DNA of 64,000 nucleotides from Antedon bifida (Eukaryota; Echinodermata; Crinoidea; Comatulida; Antedonidae), in contig OY727097.1 of the NCBI GenBank assembly GCA_963402885.1, positions 1,860,001-1,924,000 of the forward strand, written 5' to 3'. Below, one piece after another: positions 1 to 12,100 of the stretch (within the stretch, counting starts at the first letter, position 1; each line of letters begins with the position of its first letter). The position numbers and the translations under genes are program-made. The notes beneath the pieces were generated by a model. It was not told the DNA's origin and made no database searches. It was given only the letters and a program-made list of their open reading frames with translations.

Positions 1-444
1 ACGAAGTCTATTGTTTTAAATTTTAAACATTTTTGGATGATTAAAACAAGATAAAAAATGGTTATTATAGTTGCCAAAATGAATTCAGGAGATTAAATTA
101 AAACAGCAAAGATTTATAAAGATCAACTCAGTATTGTAGTGTGCTAGTTTGGCTATAATATAGCTATTTCAAAAGCATTGAGCATGTATCTATATAGTTT
201 ACAGTAGGTGTTTCTGGTGGCGTTTGCTACAATAAATCATCACCTTAATAGATCTTAAAATCTTTGCCTGTTAGTCGCTAACTGCTGGGCTGTACACAGT
301 ATTCGCTTTTACAGTAATGAATTAAAATTACTTCTATATATAAATTATGCTTAATTCTTAGATAGGCGGACACAATGCAGAAACAGTTGTGTGCAGAAAC
401 AGTTGTGTACATAAACACCACATCTCAGTACAGTACTCACCCTA

Positions 445-575
445 CAGCTTGGTTCCCATTAGGACGCAATGCAAGGACGTAGACGCAATGCAAACAAGTT
501 GACCAATGACAAGTGATTGTTTATATCCCTTACGTTGCATTACGTCATTGTGTCTCTAGTGGGAACCACGCTTAA
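445..575. mobile_element. MITE family C (AGCTTGGTTCCCA inverted ends), copy 1
   Basis: The left end CAGCTTGGTTCCCATTAG is mirrored by CTAGTGGGAACCACGCTTA at the right end, and the interior holds further inverted GACGCAATGCA / TGCATTACGTC blocks. Two relatives lie at 52752-52908 and 59994-60139 with the same ends and the same internal TTGACCAAT / ATTGGTCAA pair. Short length, no coding capacity and several copies make this a miniature inverted-repeat transposable element. Confidence 0.7.
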
Positions 576-784
576 AGGAAAACATTCTCTTTCTAGAGAC
601 TTTTTCCAATTGCTTTTTGACTACTAACATTGTCTTTGTCCAAACGCACCAAAGTGTAGTAAACAGACTGAAACATTAGCTAAATCAAATACTAAGACAT
701 GAATACTAACACAGTAAGGCCAAATAGATGTAAACTAAATACAGTATTGTTTAAATAGCAAAGTGAATGTCTTACCCATAAAAA

Positions 785-1185
785 AGATGAGCCTAGCAGA
801 CACAGTTATAAATCCCATAGTATTGCACTTGGTTGAGCCTAGCAAACATTGTTGGGTAAAACCCATATTCGTACACACTGAGTCTTGACATGGGTTGGGC
901 CTAGCAAAACTGGTATAAATCCCATATTGATTAAACTCTGAAAGTCATGGGTTGAGCCTAGCAAATCACAGATAGTAATAAGTCTTGCTATTAGCAAATA
1001 CAGTTATGAATCCAAAGTACTGAGAAAGTCTGGTCATAGGTTGTGTGTAGCAAAAACTGGTATAAATCCCATATTGATTAATCTTAGAAAGTCTAGCAAA
1101 AACTGGTATAAATCTCATATTGATTAAACTTAGACAGTCTTGCTATGGGCTGAGCCTAGCAAAAACTGGTAGAAATTCCACATTG
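785..1185. repeat. Degenerate tandem repeat, unit about 60-70 bp
   Basis: The phrases GAGCCTAGCAAA, ACTGGTATAAATCCCATA and TTGATTAAACT recur about seven times with substitutions and deletions. The unit is roughly 'GGGTTGAGCCTAGCAAA - ACTGGTATAAATCCCATA - TTGATTAAACTTAGAAAGTCTTGCTAT'. It looks like an old, decayed minisatellite. Confidence 0.7.
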
Positions 1186-1594
1186 TAGACTGGAGTGTCT
1201 TGCCTGCCTCATGGCCTGGCTCTACTGACTACAAAATGAAATGGTTAACAATGGACAGACTGAATACACCTGAATATGCAAATTAGCTCAATCTTACAGT
1301 AATTGAGAAAGTAAGATTGCAAGATTTTATTAATAGATGGTGATAACATTGTGCTAAATTTTGCAATAATTAAAGAGGTTTTTGTTCACAATTTAAATGT
1401 AGTTGATTGTTGCCTTAGTAAAAATTAAACAATATGGCAGTATCTTTACATTTAAAAAAGCATTGTACAGTATTATCAATGGTGTGATACTAAATTCAAT
1501 TTTAAAATTGTAACTTTAATATAATATTAAATATAGTTGTTTAAAAACAGTAAAGTTCTAAGTATCTGGGATATCAAATGTGATGCTTGTTATA

Positions 1595-1732
1595 TAAAGC
1601 TCTGTCTACACTATCAAACTTTATGTGACAAAAAAAGTGTGACGTGCCCATATATTGACATGATGATGTCATATCACTACCATATTTGAGCATATCGCGC
1701 TACAGGTAGTTTGATAGTGTAGACAGGGTTTA
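1595..1732. mobile_element. MITE family A (AAGCTCTGTCTACACTATCAAAC ends), copy 1
   Basis: Left end TAAAGCTCTGTCTACACTAT and right end ATAGTGTAGACAGGGTTTA form terminal inverted repeats. The internal block GATGATGTCATATCACTACC is shared with the other copies. This is the first of about 14 copies in the window. Confidence 0.85.
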
Positions 1733-1878
1733 AGAAATAATACATACCTAATAATTGACAATTATTAACTTGGCATAAGCAGCAATAAAAATGATTTTGA
1801 TATCATTTGTAATTTCTCATTCAATTTATTTTGGTCAGTATATCTTGGTCCCCACCAATCACAGAGATGGATCATCAT

Positions 1879-1988
1879 AAACTGTCCTGTATACACTATC
1901 AAACCAGTATGAAAACAAATTTGTCATATGACATCATGTCCACATATTTTTTTGTCAAATAAAGTTTGATAGTGTAGACAGAGCTTTA
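1879..1988. mobile_element. MITE family A, copy 2 (internally shortened)
   Basis: Diverged left end (AACTGTCCTGTATACACTAT) and intact right end (GATAGTGTAGACAGAGCTTTA). It is about 110 bp long because most of the central repeat is missing. Confidence 0.75.
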
Positions 1989-2138
1989 GGTATTGGGTTG
2001 CACCTTATTCTTAATGGGAACCATAGCTGTAAAGCCCCAGCACATTTTAAATAATAACACTAATAAATTGAATTTAAAAAAATACATTTTACAGACTTTT
2101 TTATGACAAAGAGAAAGGCTGCATATATATCTATGATT

Positions 2139-2345
2139 TCATTTCATTTATTTGTTCGACAAAAAACTTCTAGGGCTTCAATGTCCAGGAAGCTCTATAG
2201 CTCACAAACCAGAAGCCCTACTTCAAGGATCTATAGAATGTCAAGGTTGCGCAATGTGCATATGAACTACATTTTATTGCATTATAAATCTACAGACAAA
2301 CTGAAAAAAATGAAGACTATTTTAAGGAATTTTGCAGGCATATGA
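2139..2345 (-). mobile_element. Probable LINE 3'-tail fragment
   Basis: The phrase TTTCATTTATTTGTTCGACAA matches the edge of the better preserved LINE fragment at 14190 (TTTCATTTCTTTATTCGACAA). In the minus orientation this reads as a 3' tail of the (A)AATAAATGAAATG type. No coding part is recognisable, so the assignment rests on the tail alone. Confidence 0.4.
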
Positions 2346-3134
2346 GCTGTATGACATAATTATGTTTGAAAACATTTTTTTTCAGGAACAAAGTAACAAG
2401 ACTTTATAATTCAAAAACTTAAAAATAATAGTACTGAATATAATAGCAAAACAACTACACTTAACCTTCTAGTACAATTGAATGCAATGTTTGTATAAAA
2501 TTCAGCAACACTACCTAATAGGGGAAGGGGCAAGGGTGTGGGGCGGGGTGGGAGAGGAGTAACCCCAGCTTTGAGACAACCTCTCAGTTGGTACCAAGCT
2601 GCAGCTGGTATCATCTTCTATATAATCGTCTTGTTCCTCCACTTTAAACAAATACAATTCTTTTAAAACATTTTAAAATAAATATAAATTAAATTAATAA
2701 TTAAACTTATTCTGTACCATATTGCAACTGTAAAAAAAAAGACAATGAACTTTTTGGTCTAAACATTTTTTTCAATGTTAAATATATTGGTTTTTGAAAA
2801 TAACATTTTACAATCTTCAGTGAATAACGAAACAATTAATCCTTCCAAGTTCCAAAAAAATAAATTACTGCATTTTGCAAATGTATATTATATCAGAAAG
2901 TCTACAATTCTACATCCTACATAGATCATTAGTTCATTGTCCTCATTGTTGTTATCGAGAATAGCTTTCTGTATGTGTACCACCAAATATGGATACATTG
3001 TCATGTAAAATTATTCAGTATGTACTGTAGGTCTCTCTGGTATGTCATCCGCCAAAATTAAACATTTAGGTGGTTTTAAAACAATGACTGTGTTAAAACA
3101 ATCACTCTAGCTCACAAATAAAAGTGTATTTGTG

Positions 3135-6100
3135 TTATTCCTTCTCATTTAGACAAGTTTTGAATCCAATAAACTGCCACCTCTTCTCTAGCGTTGCTCC
3201 AACTCCAAATAGCTCTTGTTTAAATACAGTAGGTAACTTTACTAGTATCGACTCTATTTCCTTTGGAGTGACCTTTGGGTCGAGTCTTTGAAGGTATGAC
3301 CAGAGGTACTCAATCGATGCTCCAAATGGATGTACATGAAGAAACGTTGCCAATAAGCCTGAAGAAAGTGGTTTTGAAATGTAAATGGTTTAAGTTTAAC
3401 TTTGTAAATTCAATACGCAAACAACTGAATAACAAATAATTGAACAAATAATCAGTAAAAATACGAATTTCAATTATACTTATGTATTTGACTTTAAAAA
3501 TAAAAAGTGTCCCCTTAATAGATTGGCTATAACGCTAAAATACATTTTGATATGTAATTTATATTTTATTTAGTAGTTATTTAATATTCTTGAGAAAGTG
3601 TTCCTTAATAGAAATAGGGGTGTCCTAAAGGAGAGGTTTTATTGGTAAGCATTTTATAGATATGCGGACACTACTGTTCAGGTACCCCATTTTGAGGTCA
3701 CAAATATTCAGAGGTCACAAATATTCAGAGGTAACCACTGTTCAAGTGACACAAACAACAACACCACTAGTATAATTAACCATAGGTGACATTTTGGTAC
3801 CAGATGTGTCCTCCTAACAGGTTCAACTGAACTCTCTTGATACTTACCAACAAGCATACCATGTTTCTCTGTCAACACTGCCTCTGTGACATCACTGCTT
3901 CCATCCTTTGTGCTTGACTGTTCCTTGTTGTCAGATTCTGTTTCACCAGATGTTGTCGTTGTCTTGATCCAATTGGTCAATTCAGATGGTTTCTATGGTA
4001 AATTATTTAAACTGTTGTACTTAAAGGTCTGTCTACACTATCAAACTAGTTTGACAAATAAAGTGTGATGTGCCAAAATATAATAGTAATATCCCCAAAT
4101 ATGGTAGTGATATGCCCAAATATGGTAGTGATATGACATCATGTCCATATTTGGGCACATCACATTTTTTTTGTCACATAAAGTTTGATTGTGTAGACAG
4201 AAGTCCATAATAAATATTTAACAAATTGGCATATTGCTGTTGTATTATACGCTCTATAAGACAACCATGTATTTCTCTTGCAAACTTCGTAAATCTGTAA
4301 ACATAAATCTGTGCTTACCTCTGGTTCCTTCTTCTTATCTTCTTCAATTTTCTTTAGTTGTGATTTGGATTCCATTAATTGCTAAGCAAAATATATTAAC
4401 ATACTTTAATATTGTGTGTGCAAACAATTAGGAAATACAGTCGAATCTTCCAATTTCGGACACCCTTGATTTGGCATAATATGTCCAATTTTCAAGAAAT
4501 TCTGGTACTATAGTCTGAATGGATTTTTTTTTGGTAGTCTTTACTAATAGCCAACTCGCATTTAACTGTTGATAACTATTGATGATTTAACTACAGTAGT
4601 GTACAGAATACAATGCCTGTATCGTGCTGTATGTGTACTCTACACTCAAATTGTAAAATTAGAAATATATATATATATATAAATAAATGAAAGACGCTAG
4701 TAAATTACCAACTGAACATTTTATTGCACTACAGGCTGTTTCATGAGTATGAACTCAATCTTAAGGTGCTTGGCTCTGGATTCAGAGCCAAGCACCTGAA
4801 GATTGAGTTCATACTCATGAAACAGCCTGTAGTGCAATAAAATGTTCAGTTGGTAATTTACTAGCGTCTTTCATTTATTTATATTTGGCTCTACATTTTG
4901 TATCGAGCACTTTCGCTTTCATGATCTGCGTTAAATTCACCACGATTTATATATATATATATATATATAAACACAAGAGGCAAAGAACATTAATTCTAAA
5001 CCGCCCGGTGATATACTGAAATTTAATTAATTAATTTGAAACGATAAAGATATATACATTTTTGTTGTGAACACTATTAGCATTTTGCAAAGCATGCTCG
5101 TTGAGTTTGTGCACTCTTTGTGTTCATAATCAGTGTACCATGTCCCACATAACTGGCTCAGCCTATATTTTGTGCCAGTTCTACGGAACATTTCGAAACC
5201 TGAGCTGCACTGACGAGATCTAATAAGATTACAGTACTGTCTGCAGATTGGATATATTATATATATCATACGACATACCTGTTGCATGCCTAGCAGCGCA
5301 TGCTGTAATGCTTTGATCTGCGTGTCCTTCTCTTCATATTCCTTGATACGCTCAGCTTTCACAAGCTCAACCTCGTTCTTGAATGCTTCCAGTTGACATT
5401 TCATCACATCATTCTCATCTTTTAGTTTTCTCATTTCTTGATGAATACATTCAATGTCAATTTATTTCACAAGATCGCATATTAATTGATTAATAAACAC
5501 ACTTCCAGCTTTTAACAAGCTAGTTATTAATAAATGCCTTGTGATACATTAATATCAACTAAACAAATGGAATGGGAAATTAAGGAAAGCCCACAAGGAG
5601 TGACATTTTAAATTAGCTAACATTCAAATAAAGAGATTGAGAACAATTATAGACATATCAGGCAAATTAGGAAAGAGTTTTTAAAATTGACTAGAAAGTT
5701 CTCCGCAGAGGAGATAGGCACCACTGGGAGATATGGCTTATGCCTGTGTATCGTATCATGATGAGTACTACTATTGTATCTCATCTGCTACACCCCTACG
5801 ATCATCTAGGTCATGGGACTACTAGAACTAGAGAAAGTTCTTTAAAAAAGGATTTTCTGAAGATGTTACCTTCATCATTTTCAAGTCTAGGCTTCTTAGC
5901 GTCTGACATTGCTTGTAGGTTGCTGGCGGCGTATGCCTGTGCACTTTGTACTATCAACATTCTCTTTGTTTCAATGTCCATTTCAGGTTCTTTTTCTTTT
6001 GTCTCTACTTCTATTTCGTCATCGGACACATCCATGTCTGCTTCTCCCTTCTCATTTAAAATCCCACTCATCTCTCCCTGTTGGCTTTCTTTTATTTCCT

Positions 6101-9100
6101 ATTAAAAACAAAGTTGACAAACTTCAATTATCAGTGCATTAGTTTTAGTTGATATTACTGTATCACAGTTTTGTTAACAGCAGGTAACAAGTGAAAATAT
6201 CTGTGTGCTAGCAGATTGTATCCTCCTGTAAATAAGGTATTTAAAGTGTACTAATACAATACCATTCAAAGCTACCTACTGTCAAATATGTATTATTACC
6301 ATTTTAGAATTAAAAAATAAATAAAAATACAAAAGATGTAATATTAGCCAAGTTCAGCACTTCATTTCACAATTTTACCAAATTTCAAAATCCTGGATGC
6401 ACCACTGAGAATGTAAAGTACTGTACACTATTCAAGAAAAATGTATAACTTTTTTTTTACAAGTGAATACCATTTGAATTCATTTGGTGTCAATCAGCCA
6501 GAGTATACTCTATTTTTGCCAGAAACAAATAATAAAAATAACAATAAAAGAATGAAAACTATACCAGTGTTCCTTTCTGAATCTTAATAGTAAGAGGCTT
6601 TATTTCGACTGAGTTAGTACTTACCATAATACACCATACACTACTTACCAAACCCAGGAGGACTTGTGTTCAAATAAATGTTATTGTAAGAGATAATTTG
6701 TTTTGTCCTTGCGAAAACCAGGGTGTAATATCGAATAATAACCAAAGCTCCTCCCCTCGACTAGATGAAATTGAATTACCTGGTTGTATTCATACATTTC
6801 ACAGATGAAAACATCGTCTAGACATGCGCACATGCAATGTATACATCGTCTAGATGTATGCATGTGCAGTTTAAACGTCGTCTAGACATACGTAACCGGA
6901 TGTGAAATGTACACATCTTCTAGATGTTTTATGTGCAATGTACACATCGTCTACACATATGTATGTGCAGTTTACACATCGACTAAACATACGTATGTGC
7001 AGTTTACACATCGTCTAGACATACGTATGTGCAATGTACACATCGTCGAGACATACGTATCGGTATGTGCAATGTACACATCGTCTAGACATATGTATGT
7101 GCAGTTTACACATCGTCTAGACATACGTATGTGCAATGTACACATCGTCTAGATGTTTGTACATGCAATATTTCAGACTTGCACAATTACTGTTATATGA
7201 TGGTGATGAATCTTTACCTGTGCCTGCTTCTTCCAGACGTCTATGTTCTTTCTTTGAGGCTTTGTGAAATGATCCCATGCTCGTTGCTTGGTTGCACTCA
7301 CAAATACATTCTCAACCAGGCTAACTATATGAAAGTAGTACCAAGTACATATAGACACTTACATTGAAATACACAATATATTCCTATATACTCACATAGT
7401 AATAACACCAACGTCTATTTGAACTCAGATTACGTTTGAATTAGACTTAATAATATCAAAGAACAGTTTATTGGTACAGTGTTATGTTAAAACTAGTATC
7501 TCATAATGCATGTATTTATAACAAGTGCACGATTTTCGTTGAGCATGTTACTTAGTTCAGTTTTGTTAGGAGTTGATTATCAAGGGTTAAGTAGATACAT
7601 TGGACGTTTAAAATCATGTGGGTAGCTGTAAATGATGTAATGCACTTAATACAAGCATAAAATGGAGAAGGATAACATATAGAATGAAGGTGATCTATGC
7701 AGTAGACATCACGTAGGTCAATCAATGGAGGTCATCTCTGCAAAACTATACTCACCAAATTAATCTCAAATTAACAATCAAAATCCCATCAGAGTTTAAA
7801 AATTGAAGACTGCTGAAATGGAATCTTATGAATTAAGTTTGAATTTGTAGAATATACATTACTCTTCTGTATAAATCCATCCAATCAGAGTTGACAATCA
7901 TCATAGTGTAATATTACTGTCCAATCAAAAGGCTTTATATTGTTTGAATTCTATATCTATTAGTTTTTACATTCAATTCACACGTATTATGACACTACTG
8001 TTTAATTTTACCCTAATCAACCAATCATATACCATCTTACTGCTTTCATGAAAACATCCAATCGAAAGCTATGTTATAGTCAACACAGATTCAGGTAAAC
8101 CAATCAAAAGGCTTCTTATTAAATCAGCCACCACCAGTTTTGCTGTCATCATGAAACTCACTTGCTCAGTGCAAAACTTTTAACAACACTATTACTTACA
8201 TTGACTAAAAAGACAGTGCATCCTCTGTATGTACACATTCTTGGCAACATCAAACTCATCATTGTATGTTTGCTTTTCAATCATTAATCTTCTAACTTGG
8301 CTACGAACAAAAAGGCACAATAATGGTCTTTAAAATGTCTTATTATATGTTTTTTTGAGGGCGTGTGGCGCAGTGTGTTGGACGTTGGACTACTGATGGT
8401 GAGACCAAGGTTCAAATCCAACTCTCGCCGGATTGCTTGTATCCGTAGGCAAGATACTTTACTTACGTTTGCCTCTCTCCACCCAGGTGTATAAATGAGT
8501 ACCCGGTTAGATCAAGACACAACTTTGCACTGATTACTAGCTGCATTATGGGAGTATGTTTCCATACGTGTTTGATCCAAAATGACTGGGGTAATAATGT
8601 CAGTAGGTCAATGAGCGTCTTTCTTAGACAGATACTTGCGCTTTACAAATTTCCATTATTATTATTTGAAGTAGTTTATATCAGCTGCTGCTTTTACGGA
8701 GTCCTTGATTGACATCAAAGTATGATGTCGTGAATAATGCCAATCGGTGTCAATCAAGGACTTATGAAATTTGGAAAAGCTCTAAAAAAATCCGTAAAAT
8801 TAGCAGCTGATATAAAGTACTTTAAAAATTGCAAAACGTTCGGCGTGTTTCCAAAATGTATATTACATGTATTGTTATTTTGCCATTATTGAAATTAATA
8901 AATGTTCTTGAAATAAAATATTGATATACTTGATGAAGTCAATGAATCGATTTAGTTTAATGCAAATCAGTTACACAATACAGAAACCAAACATGCCAAC
9001 ATTTATAGCAGTAAAGCTCTGTCTACACTTTTGTGATTGTGATGTGCCCAAATATGGTAGTGATATAACATCATCTTGTCCATATATGGGCACATCACAT

Positions 9101-12100
9101 TTTTTTGTCACATAAAGTTTGATAATGTAGACAGAGCTTTAGAAAACTTATTACAAAAAGTCATATTTGACAATGACAAGAGAAGCCAGCTCAATTGAAA
9201 GAAAATGGCACCGAAATCAAGAAATAATGATGATAACAATTTGATGATTGATTGATTGATAATATTGATAACAATTGATTATTTTGTTACCTGTTTGTTA
9301 ACTGAATCATACTATAAAAGTTGCTAGATGTTCTTTTAGAGCAGTCGCCTCGCTCAAGCCATGATATCAACTGACTTGCTGCTTTAACAAAATGTTCTTC
9401 ACCTAAAATAAAACATTTTTATTCTCAATAAATTGTATTTATGTAATTTTCTGTCTTAACTACTAAATTCTGTCAAGTATGATAATTGAACAAATTATTA
9501 ATAAAGCATTGTCTACGCTATAAAACTTTATGTGAAAACAAAATGGGATGTGCACATTATATGGACATGATGATGTCATATCACTACCATATTTGGGCAT
9601 GTCACTACCATATTTGGGCACATCACTTTTTTTTGTCAAACTAGTTTGATAGTGTAGACAGAGCTTAAAACAATCCAGTTGAAAATGACATTTTTAGGGC
9701 TAGCTCGCCACAAAGTCTTTTGATTAATAGAATTTCTGTTTTTCAACTGGCGTTACTTTTTGAGTTTTGCCCTCTTCCTTCATTTTACAATTTATATTGG
9801 ATATTTGTTCTTATTTTATTGTGGAAGAAATAAATGTTGATTTGAATTAAACATTAAATTTACAATAATTTTTCACTAATAATTTTTACATAACATACTT
9901 TTTAGTTTTTCTGCGAGTGCAGAAGATTCGTGGTCCGAGTACGGAATTGAAGTAACTGGAGGAGAGGGCGGTCTCATCAACTGTTCTTCCATGCGATGTC
10001 GATGACGCATTTCTCTTGCATATTGTCGCTGCCTACATTCAAAGTCGTAGTGATCGTCACGCGCCTGCGCGTAATCGACATGTATACGTCCAGTATTGTC
10101 TGGTTCTTTGCTGTTATTTATGCTTATTCGATAACCTGAAAAACGTAAAGTTAAAAAAATTGTTGCCTAAAAATTGTTGGTTTTCACCTTTCTTAAACTT
10201 TTAATAGTTTAAATAACATAGGTTAATATTTATTCGCGGTATTAGACGTACCATTTATTTTGTATCAACAGCATATATATATTTCTTTTACAGTAATATT
10301 TCTATAAGTGTAATCTAAAATAGGTTATGAAACGAGCCGAAGCTCTTAAACACATTAATTAATATCCAATTAGCAATTATTGTTCTACTTACCAGATAAA
10401 TATAATGCCTTATCAACTGATATCTCATCGTTAAATCTTACATGACAAAAGTTTTTCTTTCCTTTACGATAACTAACAATCTCTCCGCAAAATGTAAACA
10501 TTTCACGCACTATGTCTCCTGTGATGTTTTCTGGAAGCCCACCGACGAAGACAGTACGACAACCGAATGGTTTCTCACGAACAGATGGAGGGGGAGCACC
10601 TAAAAGAAATATTGCCGACGATCTAAAATTACTTGCCCTCAACTTGAATGAATGATTCATGATATACATGGAAGCATTGCACACAATTTTGTGTTGATTT
10701 CATTCGATAATATAAATTTACAGCATTATCTAAATGCTATGACAATAAAACTTTAAATCAAAAAGATTTTTTAAAAAGTCATATTGCTATACCCAAGGCA
10801 ATTATTAATTATGAAGATTAAATATATTCTTATTACCAGCAGGGGGAGGAAGTAAAGTTACTGCACTTAGATGTATGGTCTCCTTCCGTTGCACAATTTG
10901 TGGAGGTAAAACGTCGTTTCCACCAACCATTCCTCCATGAGGAAGTCCACCGGCATGAGGAAGTCCACCGGCATGAGGAAGTCCACCTCCATGGGGAATA
11001 TTGCCTCCATGCGGGAGACCGCCTCCGTGAGGGAGACCGGCACCGGTCATACCACCTCTACCGAGTCCGCTGTTATCAGCACCAATATTACCAAATCCTG
11101 TCATTATTCCTCCTCCTCCGCCACCGTCACCCATTCCCATACCATTCCACATGGATCCTTCATTCCATACGTTCATTCCAGTTCCCATATTTGAACTATT
11201 CATTCCGTGTCCCATTCTTGACATATTCATCATATCTGGGGACAAAATGATTCATGTAAACTCACAAAATATAATGTACTGATCTGTACGCTGTAGTACA
11301 GCTGTTAGAGCTACCCTTTTAAAATAAAGTTGAATAGATAAAATAAACTGCTACTCATTTTGATTAAAGGATAACTTGACCGAAGACCATATTTTTACGA
11401 CGTATTAGGGATGTACATATGATTTCAGAACAATCGCGAGATTAAGGATTTCGCCGCACACGCTTGCCGTACAGCCTTCGCCGTAAATTGCTGTGACGTC
11501 ACAGGTGCATCACAAAATCTAAGTTTAATGAGTCCAGATAAGCAAAAGAAACAATGAAATATATTGTTTACGATTTATTTACAAAGTGAAATGTTCGCAA
11601 TTTGCCAGACTTTAAATTTTGAGATGCACCTGTGACATCGGCGATATCCTTAATCTCGCGATTGTTGTGAAATCATATGTATATACCTAATACGTTGTTA
11701 AAATATGGTCCTCGGTCAAGTTGTCCTTTAACATAAAATATTATAACATTGTAAACCTCGATTATCTTTCTTTCCACCGTCGTCCATTGATGAACTCACT
11801 ATGACCTTTGGCCCTGACTTGGCGCTAAATTGAAGTGGTTGATCATTATTTGCAGGGTCTATACCATGATTTCCAAGCACTGAAAAAAAAACGGAATAAT
11901 ATCAAACGATGGACCTGTAATTATCATTTTGATACTGGTAACACAATTATTTTTTTTATAATTATTTAAAAAGTATTACTATAGGCTTAAATAACATGTT
12001 TTGTTATAGTGTAAATATTTGGTAGAGTTTAGAGCCAGCAGTACTGAATCCTTACAAGACATAGCATTTTGGCCTCCTCCTAGATGTAGACTCTGCTGCA

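Larger units (their letters stand above)
1..3134. other. Non-coding region downstream of ENOX
   Basis: No convincing coding exon was found on either strand. The stretch contains one copy of the AAGCTTGGTTCCCA-type inverted-repeat element (445-575), a degenerate tandem repeat (about 785-1185), two copies of the CTGTCTACACTATCAAA-type element (1595-1732 and 1879-1988), a LINE-tail-like fragment near 2139-2345 and a G-rich patch at about 2519-2560. The part next to 3134 should include the ENOX 3' untranslated region. Small open frames at 2103-2345 and 2411-2614 have no recognisable protein features and lie in repeat-like sequence. Confidence 0.6.

Noticed and set aside
5740..6142. Plus-strand frames of 121 and 77 codons
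   Set aside because: They are antisense to the ENOX exon at 6098-5870, which matches the family on the minus strand.
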